64,000 nt of DNA from Undibacterium piscinae (lineage in GTDB: Bacteria; Pseudomonadota; Gammaproteobacteria; Burkholderiales; Burkholderiaceae_D), in contig CP051152.1 in assembly GCA_003970805.2 (NCBI GenBank), positions 3,844,001 to 3,908,000 of the forward strand, given 5' to 3'. The position numbers and the translations under genes were made by a program. Below, one piece after another: positions 43,457 through 52,626 of this stretch. The notes beneath the pieces are model-generated. The model had not been told where the DNA came from and did no database searches. It was given only the letters and a program-made list of their open reading frames with translations. Within the stretch, counting starts at the first letter, position 1. Each line of letters starts with the position of its first letter.

Positions 43457-46189
43457 ATGTTTCAGGAAAAAAAGAGTGTGCGTTTAGTGCGTCTGGCGCT
43501 GGCACTGGTCGCGGGATCGGCCATGATGACAGCGCAGGCGCAGCAAGAACCGCTTAAGCAAGAAGAAAAGATCCAGCGCGTCGAAGTTACCGGCAGTAAC
43601 ATCAAACGCATAGAGCAAGAGGGTGTTTCACCTATTACGGTATTGTCGAAAGAAGATATCATGCGTTCCGGCGCTAATTCGGTGCTGGACGTGATGCGTA
43701 CTTTGACCGCCGCCGGTGGTAATGGTAATGAGTTTAGCGGTAGCAATAGCTTCAGAAACGGTGCCACTTCGGTCAGCCTGCGTGGTATGCCTACCCTGAT
43801 TTTGTTGAACGGTAATCGTCTGCCGGTCTCCGGTTCGGACAGCTCCGACGGTTTCACTTCGGTCGATCTGAACATGATACCGCTGGCGGCGATTGAGCGT
43901 ATCGAGATCTTGAAAGACGGTGCCTCGGCGATTTACGGTACCGATGCGGTCGGTGGTGTCATCAACTTCATCATGCGCCAGAACTACCAGGGTCTCGATC
44001 TCAATGCCAGTTACGGTACCACTACTTTGGGTGGCGGTGACGTCAGCAAATTCTCGGTAGCCGGTGGATTCGGTGATCGTGCAACGCAAAAATTCAATGT
44101 CACCTATGCGGCGATGGTTGAAGATAACAAGCGCATCAAGGGGACGGACCGCGAATGGGCTAACCGTATTGATTTTACCAATAAGCCGGGCGGCTTGAAC
44201 TATGCGAACGTGTATGGCGCGCATGGAACAGGACCAGGTACGCTGGCAATAGGTAAAAACCGCTTCCCTGATCCTGAGTGTGCAGAGAGCGCCAAAAAGC
44301 CGTATCCGAATGGTGCAGAGTGGTTTCCTTCACCGATCCGTAATGGTTGCTTGGCTGCAGCGGCCGAATACAATGATTTGGTCAGCGCCTCCAGGCGTTA
44401 TGGCGTTACTGCCGGCTTGAACTGGGATCTGACGCCAGAACTAAGCGCTTTCGCTACCGCTTTTTATACCAGCAACGAGAAACGCATCGTAGGACAGTCT
44501 TCCTGGCTACAGGATCGCGATCGCAATCCTATCTGGGTCGCGCCAGATAACCCGTTCAATACTTATGGTAAATGGGTGCAGGTGCGCCGCAATTTCCCTG
44601 TCTATGAAGGCGGCATCAACACCAAGGTAGATACTGCCTGGTTGGTTGGCGGCCTTAAAGGACAGCTTGCAGGATGGGATTGGTCGGCGACATTGGCGCA
44701 TAGCCAAGAGAGCGGCGATACGACCACTCTGGGTGCGTATAAGCTTGAAGCGCTGAATAAAGCGTTGGATGAAGGCCGCTTTAACCCATTTGGCGTGAAC
44801 AAAAATTCGCAGGCGCTGATCAATGAGTTGTCCGGCGATATGAGTGTTAATACCAAGAGTAAATCCGATTCCATCAAGTTGCAGGCATCGAATGAATTTG
44901 GTCAACTGCCAGGTGGCAAAATTGGTGTTTCCGTCGGTAGCGAATTCCGGAAAAATTCCCTCGAATACACGCCATCCCAGGATTGGCAGCAAGGTCTGTT
45001 AGGCCAGTTTGCGGTATTGCCACCGATCTCAGGTTCAGAAAACCTGGCAGCGGTATACGGTGAATTGAGCATGCCGATACAAAAGAATCTGGAAGCGCAA
45101 GTGGCCGTGCGTTACGACAAGTACGAACTGGCCGGTGATACCACCAATCCTAAATTTGGCCTGATGTGGACACCGACCAAGGCCGTGATGTTACGTGCCA
45201 ACTACAGCACCGGTATGGTGGCGCCATCCTTGCCGCAGCGATTTGGCGGCGGCCGTGATTCTTTCAATCCGACCAGAGATACTAAGCGTTGCGTACCTGG
45301 CGATGCCTACTTTGATAGCGATTGCTCAGGATGGGTGAAGTCGACCAGTCTGGCAACCAAGGATCTGCAACCAGAGAAGTCTAGCCAATATAACCTGGGC
45401 TTTATCATTGAGCCTTTCAAGGACTTCAATATCGGTCTGACTTATTTTGACATCAAGTGGAAAAACAAGATTGAAGTCATTGATAACAAGACTGTCCTGG
45501 AAAATGAGGATGGCGTGTACAGTGCCAACGTCAAGCGCGACCCTGTGACGCAGGCTGATATTGACGCCTATGCCAAGTTGTCGGCAGCCAACCAGGCGAT
45601 GTTGGGACCCTTGAGAGGTTCACTCGCCAACATTGCAGCGGGTTGGGTAAATCGTTTTGCATCGCATACTTCCGGTATCGATCTTGATGGTTCTTACACG
45701 ATACGTAGCAACTCTGTTGGCAAGGTCAAGCTGTTTGGCGCAGCTACCTACACGATTAAATATGACACGGTGATGTTGCCGGGTAGCGTGTATATCAACT
45801 GCCCGAACAATACCTCTTGCGATACTGGTGAGTACAATAATCCGCGCGTGTTGGCCAATCTTGGTTTCAACTGGGATATGGGACCATGGGCAACCACGGC
45901 AGTGGCCAACTATGTGGCGGGCACTAAGGTAGATCGTACTCCATCGACCACCCATAACTCATATGGCTATGACTTGTATAAGAAAGGCGGCACTATTCCT
46001 AGCATTACGACCGTCGATACGTCTGTCGCTTACTCAGGTTTCAAAAACCTGATCGTTCGGGTTGGTGCCAACAATCTGTTTAACCATGATCCGGTATTTG
46101 ATCCATCCTCAGATCTTGGCTATAACAGCAGCTACGGCAATCCACGCGGCCGCTTCATTTACGCCAACCTGAACTACAAATTTAAGTAA
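43457..46189 (+). CDS. TonB-dependent outer membrane receptor
   Basis: Outer-membrane active transporter, 910 residues. Signal peptide (LVRLALALVAGSAMMTAQAQ), then a TonB-box-like start of the mature protein (QRVEVTGSNIKRIEQEG), the plug domain (SPITVLSKEDIMRSGANSVLDVMRTL; GVINFIMR) and a 22-strand barrel ending with the aromatic residue of RFIYANLNYKFK. It resembles the oligosaccharide/peptide-type receptors of Proteobacteria with GSNI...GVSPITV plugs rather than siderophore receptors; the ligand is unknown. The ATG at 43457 is supported by CAGGAGAT; the terminator at 46254 follows. Confidence 0.93.
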   Translation: MFQEKKSVRLVRLALALVAGSAMMTAQAQQEPLKQEEKIQRVEVTGSNIKRIEQEGVSPITVLSKEDIMRSGANSVLDVMRTLTAAGGNGNEFSGSNSFRNGATSVSLRGMPTLILLNGNRLPVSGSDSSDGFTSVDLNMIPLAAIERIEILKDGASAIYGTDAVGGVINFIMRQNYQGLDLNASYGTTTLGGGDVSKFSVAGGFGDRATQKFNVTYAAMVEDNKRIKGTDREWANRIDFTNKPGGLNYANVYGAHGTGPGTLAIGKNRFPDPECAESAKKPYPNGAEWFPSPIRNGCLAAAAEYNDLVSASRRYGVTAGLNWDLTPELSAFATAFYTSNEKRIVGQSSWLQDRDRNPIWVAPDNPFNTYGKWVQVRRNFPVYEGGINTKVDTAWLVGGLKGQLAGWDWSATLAHSQESGDTTTLGAYKLEALNKALDEGRFNPFGVNKNSQALINELSGDMSVNTKSKSDSIKLQASNEFGQLPGGKIGVSVGSEFRKNSLEYTPSQDWQQGLLGQFAVLPPISGSENLAAVYGELSMPIQKNLEAQVAVRYDKYELAGDTTNPKFGLMWTPTKAVMLRANYSTGMVAPSLPQRFGGGRDSFNPTRDTKRCVPGDAYFDSDCSGWVKSTSLATKDLQPEKSSQYNLGFIIEPFKDFNIGLTYFDIKWKNKIEVIDNKTVLENEDGVYSANVKRDPVTQADIDAYAKLSAANQAMLGPLRGSLANIAAGWVNRFASHTSGIDLDGSYTIRSNSVGKVKLFGAATYTIKYDTVMLPGSVYINCPNNTSCDTGEYNNPRVLANLGFNWDMGPWATTAVANYVAGTKVDRTPSTTHNSYGYDLYKKGGTIPSITTVDTSVAYSGFKNLIVRVGANNLFNHDPVFDPSSDLGYNSSYGNPRGRFIYANLNYKFK

Positions 46190-46253
46190 GTAAGTAATTC
46201 AGGCAGTAAAGTAGTCTGTCCGGCTTAATCGCATGTCGGATTAAACGGAATAA

Positions 46254-46288
46254 AACGACCCGGTCGCCTCGGCGCCCGGGTCGTTTTC
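46254..46288 (+). terminator. intrinsic terminator of the TonB-dependent receptor gene
   Basis: AACGACCCGG and CCGGGTCGTT pair around a GC-rich loop, followed by TTTTCTCTTT. The remaining sequence up to 46496 shows no gene. Confidence 0.82.
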
Positions 46289-46496
46289 TCTTTGGTGCCT
46301 CAGTAAGCGCAACGCTAGCCATGCGTGTTATCAGGCGGTATCGTTGCTTCATCCAGGCGGCCTTTTTGCGGTTTAACCCCGCATTTCTGCGTTTCGTCGC
46401 ATCTCGCTCGCAAGCCCTGTGGGGATAACCTAAAGTGCCTACATCGCACTATCGATTGCATCCAAACCCACGGTAAGCCCCTTCAGGAGATTGAAC

Positions 46497-46802
46497 ATGA
46501 ACGCAACTTTCAACACTAAAGCAATTTTGGCGACAGCATTGTTGGCAGGTGTCATAGGCGTCGTCGGCGCTTTTGAAATTCACAAACCTGTGAGCGAAAT
46601 CCAGACTGTCGTGATTCATCATCAGCGCATGACGCAAGAGCAAAAGATCGCTTTTGATACTGAAAACAGCTTGCCGCAAACAGTCATCATTAGCGCGGCA
46701 CGCCTGAACGAACAGCAAAAAATGCAGATGGCAATCGAAGACCAGAGCGCGCAACTGGTGATTTTTCATAACAAGACCAGCGCAGGCCCCGGCAATATTT
46801 AA
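46497..46802 (+). CDS. small exported hypothetical protein
   Basis: A 101-residue protein with an N-terminal hydrophobic signal (KAILATALLAGVIGVVGAFE), then a short region rich in Gln, His and Ile (IQTVVIHHQRMTQEQKIAFD; VIISAARLNEQQKMQM). The two segments VVIHHQRMTQEQKIAFD and VIISAARLNEQQKMQMAI look like two copies of a 35-residue unit. CAGGAGA stands 7 bases before the ATG. No family is recognised. No adjacent partner gene suggests a role. Confidence 0.75.
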   Translation: MNATFNTKAILATALLAGVIGVVGAFEIHKPVSEIQTVVIHHQRMTQEQKIAFDTENSLPQTVIISAARLNEQQKMQMAIEDQSAQLVIFHNKTSAGPGNI

Positions 46803-46854
46803 GCCTTGTTGCGCTGGTAGTTAATTCCGGCGCTCATCATAGCTATTTGGATAG

Positions 46855-48354
46855 CTAGTTCGCCTGTTTCCGGATATCAAAGAAACTGGTCTGTATTACC
46901 AATGCTGCACCGACAGACGGGTTCATGTAAAAAGGTTTTTGCACTTTGAAGCCGGCTCCGCTGCCGCTAAAGGTGAAACGCAGGGTGTGGAAACTTGGTG
47001 TCAGCCCCTTGAAGTCCGCTTGCATAGCGTTGTACCAGTTCTGTGGCATACGCCATTGAAACGGAATGGTGCTGCCGCTGGCGGTGAAGTAATAGCCGCC
47101 GCCTTGTTCGTATTGCGCCCCGCTGGCGCCATTGGGGATTTGTTCCGCATTCACATAGTCCGGTTTGCCGCTGAGCAGATTGATGGCGCCGGTACCGCTG
47201 TTTGGCTGTCCCGCAACAGCGCTGACGCTGATGCTTTGCACGGGGTTTTGCAATTGCGACAGATCGCCATCCTTGGCGTGAACAAAATATTCCATCTTCA
47301 ACGTGATAATTTCGCCTTTGGCAGGAGTGCTGAAATAGGCGCCTTGCGTACTGAGGCTATAGCCCTGATTGGCTGCATTTAACACGAAGAACGGGAAGTA
47401 GCCGTGGGAAGGCCAGCTCATGGCTCCGCCCGGGACAGGGCCGCGCGGCCATTTATCGTAGATCGCCTGTTGTGCGGCAGCGCCCAATAAACCGCCGTTG
47501 TTGCTGGCAGGCCCGTCACCGTATACTTCCCAACTATGAAAGCCGGCCACGATGCCGACCCCGATGTCGCGCGCCGCGGCATACATGAAGGCCGCACGAT
47601 GTCCGAGTCCGGCAATATTGCCGCTTGCGGCTTCATTCCAGACGCTGGTCAGATCGCTATTGCGCGGCAGTGTGGTGGCTGCCGCATAGTTGAAGTTACG
47701 ATTGACTACGCCGCCTTGCAAATTGCTGCCCGAGCGTCCTGAATAGATGGCGCTGAACAGGGCGCCGGTCATGCCAGCGGCCTCACCGGTGCTCTTGCTT
47801 GGATAGTGGCCGCCCGCGAGGTCGGAGAACGATGAGGCTTGTGACGCCACTTCCTTATAGCCGGAGATGAATACCCTCTGGCCGCCAAACAAGGCGCGCA
47901 GCAGGTTGTAATAATCAATATGATTGCTCAGGTAAGCCTTACCTAAGATGCCCATGCGGTACTGACCCTTGGTCCAATTCGGCACTTCGGCGTACACCGG
48001 CGCTGATCCGTCAAAGTTGTGATACAGGTCCTTAGGGTCGGCATAACGGATAGCGTTATACCATTTGACGATATCCGGACGTTTGGTACTGGCCTGATCA
48101 TTGCCTTTGGCGCTCGCATTCATATACGAATTGTAGGGTTCGCTGGCATAGCTGGCGATGTCGTTTGGCATGTCAGGCAGATTGGCGAGTAACACCGAGG
48201 GGGTAAAGAAGTTGCTGGCATTGGCGGCAATCTGCTGATCCATACTGGTGTCGCTTGCATTACCGTTGTCACCGCCACCGCCACCGCCACAGGCTGTCAA
48301 TAACATACTAAGCAGTGTGGTCAGAGGCAGTAAATAGAGTTTATTTGGTTTCAT
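46855..48354 (-). CDS. lipoprotein with a CAP-like region
   Basis: A 499-residue lipoprotein: signal MKPNKLYLLPLTTLLSMLLTAC with the lipobox Cys22, followed by a Gly-rich linker of six Gly. The N-terminal third has Tyr/Asn/Ser-rich sequence without a known family. The middle contains GLGHRAAFMYAAARDIGVGIV and WPSHGYFPFFVL, which resemble the GHR...IGVG and WP.PG..P blocks of CAP/SCP-like secreted proteins; this link is tentative. The start at 48352-48354 is chosen because the open frame upstream to 48402 does not add a signal peptide. Flanked by convergent and divergent genes, apparently alone. Function unknown. Confidence 0.7.
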   Translation of the reverse strand: MKPNKLYLLPLTTLLSMLLTACGGGGGGDNGNASDTSMDQQIAANASNFFTPSVLLANLPDMPNDIASYASEPYNSYMNASAKGNDQASTKRPDIVKWYNAIRYADPKDLYHNFDGSAPVYAEVPNWTKGQYRMGILGKAYLSNHIDYYNLLRALFGGQRVFISGYKEVASQASSFSDLAGGHYPSKSTGEAAGMTGALFSAIYSGRSGSNLQGGVVNRNFNYAAATTLPRNSDLTSVWNEAASGNIAGLGHRAAFMYAAARDIGVGIVAGFHSWEVYGDGPASNNGGLLGAAAQQAIYDKWPRGPVPGGAMSWPSHGYFPFFVLNAANQGYSLSTQGAYFSTPAKGEIITLKMEYFVHAKDGDLSQLQNPVQSISVSAVAGQPNSGTGAINLLSGKPDYVNAEQIPNGASGAQYEQGGGYYFTASGSTIPFQWRMPQNWYNAMQADFKGLTPSFHTLRFTFSGSGAGFKVQKPFYMNPSVGAALVIQTSFFDIRKQAN

Positions 48355-48695
48355 GGGCGAGCCGGGTTGTATGGGAAAGGATGCTTTGCTAAGGGCGTGC
48401 ATTTTGCGCTGGCAAAGTTTATCTATGGCAACTTATTTGTCAATGGTACTTTGGTGCAGTCTTCGCACTCGTTGCTCGGCCCATCTATCTGCCTGATACC
48501 CATATATCTTAAGCAAATTACATGATACTTGTCATTTGAGCTAACATGGGGCATGAGCGAGACTAAGCTGTTTTCAGGCGGCTCATGGCTGTCTTTGGCT
48601 CATTTTATGGCTATTTTGGAGCCGGATTAGGGCAGATCTAACGAAGCCATGCCAGTGCCGTTGAAATGCGGTCAACTTACCATATCTAGTTATCT
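48355..48695. other. intergenic region between the CAP-like lipoprotein gene and cls
   Basis: About 340 bp of divergent promoter region. No repeat family copy or gene is seen. Confidence 0.45.
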
Positions 48696-50174
48696 ATGAC
48701 CGAACAGCAGTTATTTACCGCTATCTGGGCGGTTCTGTTTTTCATTTTCCATGTCGGACTGGTGGCGCGCGCCATCCTGCGCCCGCACCGCGAGCCGGCC
48801 TCACGCATTGCCTGGGTGGTGGTCATTGCGGTGCTGCCTATCGGCGGCATGATTGCCTACCTACTGCTGGGCGAAACCAGCATAGGGCGGCGGCGCCGCG
48901 CCCGCGCACGTCAGGTGCTGGCCTTACTGCCGGACGTCAATCAGACGGCGCAGCTCACTGCAGACGAAATTACCTACCGGCGACCAAACATTCCCGAGCG
49001 TTATGAAGACTTGTTCCGGATAGGGCAGTCGGTCAATGGCTTTGAACCTGTCGGCGGCAATCAGGCGCGCTTGCTGGCCGATTCGCAGGCAACGATAGAC
49101 GCCATCGTTGCCGATATCGATGCCGCGCAAGTGCATGTGCATCTGCTTTTCTATATCTGGTTGCCCGATCATAGCGGACTTACGGTGGTAGCGGCACTCA
49201 AGCGCGCTGCTGCCCGCGGGGTAATCTGCCGTGTCATGGTCGATGGCCTGGGGTCGCGCATTATGCTGCGTTCGGTATATTGGTCGCAGATGATGCGTGA
49301 AGCCGGGGTTCTGGTCGCCACCGCCTTGCCTATCGGTAATCCCTTGCTGCACCCTTTACGTGGTCGTATCGATTTGCGCAACCACAGAAAAATCGTGGTG
49401 ATAGACCATCACATCACCTATTGCGGTAGCCAGAATTGCGCTGATCCTGAGTTTCGGATCAAGGCCAAATACGCACCCTGGGTGGATTTGATGGTGCGTT
49501 TTGTAGGCCCGGTGGCGCTTCAGAATCAACATTTGTTCGTCAGCGACTGGATGGCGCAGGTCAATGAGGATATCAGTGATTTACTGAGCGTATCAGAGAC
49601 GTTGCCAGCGTCGTTGTCAGCTACGGGGTTTAGCGCCCAGGTGATAGGCACCGGGCCGACAATACGCTATTCCGCCATGCCGGAAGTATTCGAAACCCTG
49701 ATCTATGCGGCGCGGCGCGAACTGTTTATCACCACGCCGTATTTTGTGCCGGATGAATCTATGTTGGCCGCGCTATGCACTAGTGCGCGCCGCGGTGTGA
49801 CAAGCACGATTATTTTTCCGGCACGCAATGACTCATGGATCGTGGCCGCCGCCAGTCGCAGCTATTACGGTGAATTGCTGACCGCTGGTGTCCGTATTTT
49901 TGAATATCAGGCCGGCTTGCTGCATGCCAAATCTTTGACTATGGATGGTGACGTGAGCCTGATCGGGTCAGCGAATATGGACAGGCGCAGCTTCGAGCTC
50001 AATTATGAAAACAATATCCTGTTGTATGACCCTGTGCTCAGTGAAAAACTGCGCTTGCGTCAGGCGACTTATCTGGCGCAGTCGCGCCAGGTGACGCTGG
50101 AAATGGTGCAAGCATGGTCGGTTAGTCATCGCTTGTTAAACAACACCATCGCCATGTTCGGCCCGGTGTTGTGA
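48696..50174 (+). CDS. cls: cardiolipin synthase
   Basis: Membrane-bound phospholipase D-family enzyme making cardiolipin from phosphatidylglycerol; 492 residues. Two N-terminal helices (LFTAIWAVLFFIFHVGLVARAIL and IAWVVVIAVLPIGGMIAYLL) anchor it. Both HKD motifs are visible: NHRKIVVIDHHITYCGSQN and LLHAKSLTMDGDVSLIGSANMD. Spacing and length match ClsA. Apparently a single gene unit, in the divergent position to the lipoprotein. Confidence 0.95.
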   Translation: MTEQQLFTAIWAVLFFIFHVGLVARAILRPHREPASRIAWVVVIAVLPIGGMIAYLLLGETSIGRRRRARARQVLALLPDVNQTAQLTADEITYRRPNIPERYEDLFRIGQSVNGFEPVGGNQARLLADSQATIDAIVADIDAAQVHVHLLFYIWLPDHSGLTVVAALKRAAARGVICRVMVDGLGSRIMLRSVYWSQMMREAGVLVATALPIGNPLLHPLRGRIDLRNHRKIVVIDHHITYCGSQNCADPEFRIKAKYAPWVDLMVRFVGPVALQNQHLFVSDWMAQVNEDISDLLSVSETLPASLSATGFSAQVIGTGPTIRYSAMPEVFETLIYAARRELFITTPYFVPDESMLAALCTSARRGVTSTIIFPARNDSWIVAAASRSYYGELLTAGVRIFEYQAGLLHAKSLTMDGDVSLIGSANMDRRSFELNYENNILLYDPVLSEKLRLRQATYLAQSRQVTLEMVQAWSVSHRLLNNTIAMFGPVL

Positions 50175-50311
50175 GCTTAAAGCGGGCAATACTGCTTGAA
50201 CAAGGTTAAAATTACAATTATTGCGATTGAAATCCAGCGCAAAAATCCATCACTACCGGCACTCCGTGATATTCTGCCGGACTCGATACACAAATTAAAC
50301 GATTACCGTTG

Positions 50312-50764
50312 ATGAACACGTCTATTCCTACACCCGCCAGCCCAATTCAAACTCCTCGCGCTTTGCTGAAAGATTTCCAGGAGAAATTCGTAGCCTTTCG
50401 CGAATACATGCCACTGACGATAGGTATCGACAAGCAACTGATCGCCCTGTATCCGGAAATTAGCCTTAAGCTACTGCGCGCTTCACTCGGTATTCATACC
50501 AGCTCTTTGCGTTACCTGAAGACCATGGAAAAAGCGACTTGCCGCTTTGATCTGGAAGGTAATGCTGCGGAAGAGGTGACGGAATTGCACCGCACCCATG
50601 CCACCACCATCTTGCGTGAACGCGCCAAGAAAATGGCCGAGCAGCGTAAGGCAGAACGTGCGGCGGAAGACGCAGTGCGTGCCGCCAAGGCAGCCGAAGC
50701 GGCAGCGCAGCAACATACCGAAAAGCTTAATCAGCTCGCCAGTAAGTTTTCCCGCAATAGTTAA
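50312..50764 (+). CDS. ProQ/FinO-domain RNA chaperone
   Basis: A 150-residue RNA-binding protein. The ProQ/FinO domain (RALLKDFQEKFVAFREYMPLTIGIDKQLIALYPEISLKLLRASLGIHTSSLRYLKTMEKATCRFDLEG) fills residues 16-85: the PLTIGIDKQL and YLKTM pieces are diagnostic. The C-terminal tail is a charged Ala-rich helix (RAKKMAEQRKAERAAEDAVRAAKAAEAAA). Such small proteins bind structured 3' ends of mRNAs and sRNAs. ATG 50312 is used; the TTG at 50309 is possible. Confidence 0.9.
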   Translation: MNTSIPTPASPIQTPRALLKDFQEKFVAFREYMPLTIGIDKQLIALYPEISLKLLRASLGIHTSSLRYLKTMEKATCRFDLEGNAAEEVTELHRTHATTILRERAKKMAEQRKAERAAEDAVRAAKAAEAAAQQHTEKLNQLASKFSRNS

Positions 50765-50840
50765 ATAGTTAAGTAGTTCAACAAGCCAACTGGCATTGCC
50801 CGTCACAGCGCAATGCCAATGCTAGAAAATAAAAATCATA

Positions 50841-50915
50841 CCGGCCTGACACGCAGTATCCATGCGGCTGTCAGGCGCGTGTGCCCGCTAAGGCGCATGG
50901 ATGCTGCGTGCTGGC
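50841..50915. repeat. dispersed palindrome, family A (after the ProQ gene)
   Basis: CTGACACGCAGTATCCATGCGG and AGGCGCATGGATGCTGCGTG form arms around about 25 bases. It lies between the ProQ-like gene and the next CDS. Confidence 0.7.
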
Positions 50916-50985
50916 ATAGCCAGTTTCCGGGAGATTTCTTGCCCCGCTTTTACCTCGCTTTTGGCCTATTCCAGGTGGCTCAGTC

Positions 50986-51426
50986 ATGTTCAAATTAACT
51001 ACCGTCAAACTGAGTATTTTCGCGTTGCTGGTGCTGCTGGCCGGATTGATCTTTGCTGCGCCATGGGGTTTGTACTATCTGGGTTTGCAAGGGATTTCCG
51101 GCAAACCGGCGTTACCGGTGGCGCTGCTGTCCGGCGAGCGGCAAATCGAGTTGTGGCAGAAAGCCGGATGCGAAGGTCAACCGGCGCTCGATGAACTCAA
51201 TCCCGTGCATTACATCATGACAGCGCCTAGCCAGGAGGCACCACCACCGGTAACGATGTTTGCCTGGCGCATCGCTTCGGCATATCAGCGCGAACATAAA
51301 TTGCATGACGGCGTGATGTGGCAGCAATTATCCGGTGCCGCACTGGCGATCTGGATTACGCGCAACTGGAGCATAGAGCAGATCTTGTCCAAGGTGCAGG
51401 AGCAGCAGGACAGCAAGCAGCACTGA
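50986..51426 (+). CDS. membrane-anchored hypothetical protein
   Basis: A 146-residue protein with one N-terminal helix (VKLSIFALLVLLAGLIFAAPWGLYYLGL), then a periplasmic domain of about 115 residues. Visible: GERQIELWQKAGCEGQPAL and FAWRIASAYQREHKLHDGVMWQQLSGAALAIWITRNWS. The latter resembles the helical N-terminus of a lysozyme/transglycosylase-like fold, but no catalytic Glu can be placed confidently. ATG at 50986 has no strong ribosome binding site. Convergent with the thioesterase gene. Confidence 0.7.
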   Translation: MFKLTTVKLSIFALLVLLAGLIFAAPWGLYYLGLQGISGKPALPVALLSGERQIELWQKAGCEGQPALDELNPVHYIMTAPSQEAPPPVTMFAWRIASAYQREHKLHDGVMWQQLSGAALAIWITRNWSIEQILSKVQEQQDSKQH

Positions 51427-51446
51427 GCCGTGTTTCTTAAAACTAG

Positions 51447-51932
51447 CTAGTTTGCCTGAGTCGCGCTGGCTAATTCAGGCGTCGTAAACGTCGCCACCAT
51501 CGTCGTCACCATGGCCGGCAGGTAGGTCAGGCAAAATTCCGGTGGCATGCGTTTTACCTTGCCGCTACTGACTTCTATGCAGACCAAATCCCAACGCCCG
51601 CGCAATATGGTGGCCTGGTCACTATCGCGTATCAGTTGAAAACGGCGTTCCATGCTCAGCTTGCCGTCACTGGCAACCAGCCAGGTAGCCAGCGTCAACT
51701 GCTCACCCAATACACTAGGTAATAAATAATCGTATTCACCGCGCCGTATCGCCATGGCGCGGTTGATGCGCTGGTAATCGGCCAGAGACAGCCCCAGTGC
51801 TTCCGAGTGCGCCCAGCCTATAGTCTCGCACCAGCGCACATACACGGCGTTATTGGTGTGACGGAGCCCGTCGATATCTTCAATAGACGGAGTCAGCGGC
51901 AGAGTAAAAGCTTGAGGGTAATCCCAGGTCAT
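51447..51932 (-). CDS. acyl-CoA thioesterase (4HBT hotdog family)
   Basis: A 161-residue hotdog-fold protein of the YbgC/FadM type: TPSIEDIDGLRHTNNAVYVRWCETIGWAHSEALG contains the DxDGLRHTNN-like active-site turn, with Asn/Asp in the place of the catalytic Asp. YDYLLPSVLGEQLTLATWLV and MERRFQLIRDSDQATILRGRWDLVCI are family strands. Likely thioesterase for acyl-CoA; substrate unknown. Apparently monocistronic. Confidence 0.88.
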   Translation of the reverse strand: MTWDYPQAFTLPLTPSIEDIDGLRHTNNAVYVRWCETIGWAHSEALGLSLADYQRINRAMAIRRGEYDYLLPSVLGEQLTLATWLVASDGKLSMERRFQLIRDSDQATILRGRWDLVCIEVSSGKVKRMPPEFCLTYLPAMVTTMVATFTTPELASATQAN

Positions 51933-52274
51933 GATGCAGTCAGCTCCCTTGCCGCCATGCGTTGATCTCTTGCATGCAAGAGTGATATGTCAGGATATTT
52001 TCCGGACGCTAGTGTGTTTCTTCGTTGATTTAATCGATAAGCCATATGCGAATACCTTGCACCATTAGCATTGACTGACAAATACATACCTGCGCCATAG
52101 TATAAGCAATCAGCTTTCGTTTGGGCTTTTGCATTGAAAACCTGAATATCAAGGAGGGGGAGTGGCTAATTTGGGCATTTTGACAGTGCCAATTTTTGAC
52201 AATATGAAAAGTAGCGTCAAACATGCTGTCAAAGAAACTGGATGTCAATGGACGTTAAAAATGCTTAAGAAACA

Positions 52275-52312
52275 AAAAACCCGCCGTAGCCTAAGCTAGA
52301 AGCGGGTTTTTC
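52275..52312 (-). terminator. intrinsic terminator of the tRNA-Met gene
   Basis: AAAACCCGC and GCGGGTTTT pair, with an inner TAGC/GCTA stem around TTAG (minus strand). The T run is on the minus-strand 3' side, 32 bp after the tRNA end. Confidence 0.75.
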
Positions 52313-52343
52313 ATACGTCTTTGGACTACCAAAAACGAAATTC

Positions 52344-52420
52344 TGGTGGTGATAGGTGGACTTGAACCACCGACCCCAGCATTATGAGTGCTGTGCTCTA
52401 ACCAACTGAGCTATATCACC
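52344..52420 (-). tRNA. tRNA-Met (anticodon CAU)
   Basis: A full cloverleaf on the minus strand, 77 bases including an encoded CCA. Acceptor GGTGATA/TATCACC (7 bp), D stem GCTC/GAGC, anticodon stem CAGCA/TGCTG with loop CTCATAA (anticodon CAU), T stem GGTGG/CCACC with TTCAAGT. Sequence does not have the unpaired C1 of an initiator tRNA. A tRNA-Ile2 with a CAU anticodon cannot be excluded from the sequence alone, but elongator Met is more likely. Confidence 0.93.
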
Positions 52421-52432
52421 AAGAAGCCTGAG

Positions 52433-52461
52433 ATTATGGAGGTTTGATCGCTTCCTGTCAA
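52433..52461 (-). promoter_or_regulatory. sigma-70 promoter of the tRNA-Met gene
   Basis: On the minus strand TTGACA and CATAAT are separated by 17 bases; the -10 ends 12 bp before the tRNA 5' end. Confidence 0.8.
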
Positions 52462-52626
52462 TATCAAAATACGGAAAACTTGCTTTTACGCTGTTTGAGG
52501 GCGGGGCTAGGCCAGTGCCGCGTAAGTCTGGCGGCCTTTACTGGCCTTGCTGATAAGGGCGGTTTGGCGCCTATGCCAGCAGCATTGATATTGTTGTCAT
52601 GGATGCTGAGGTGCGCAGCAGGGGGC

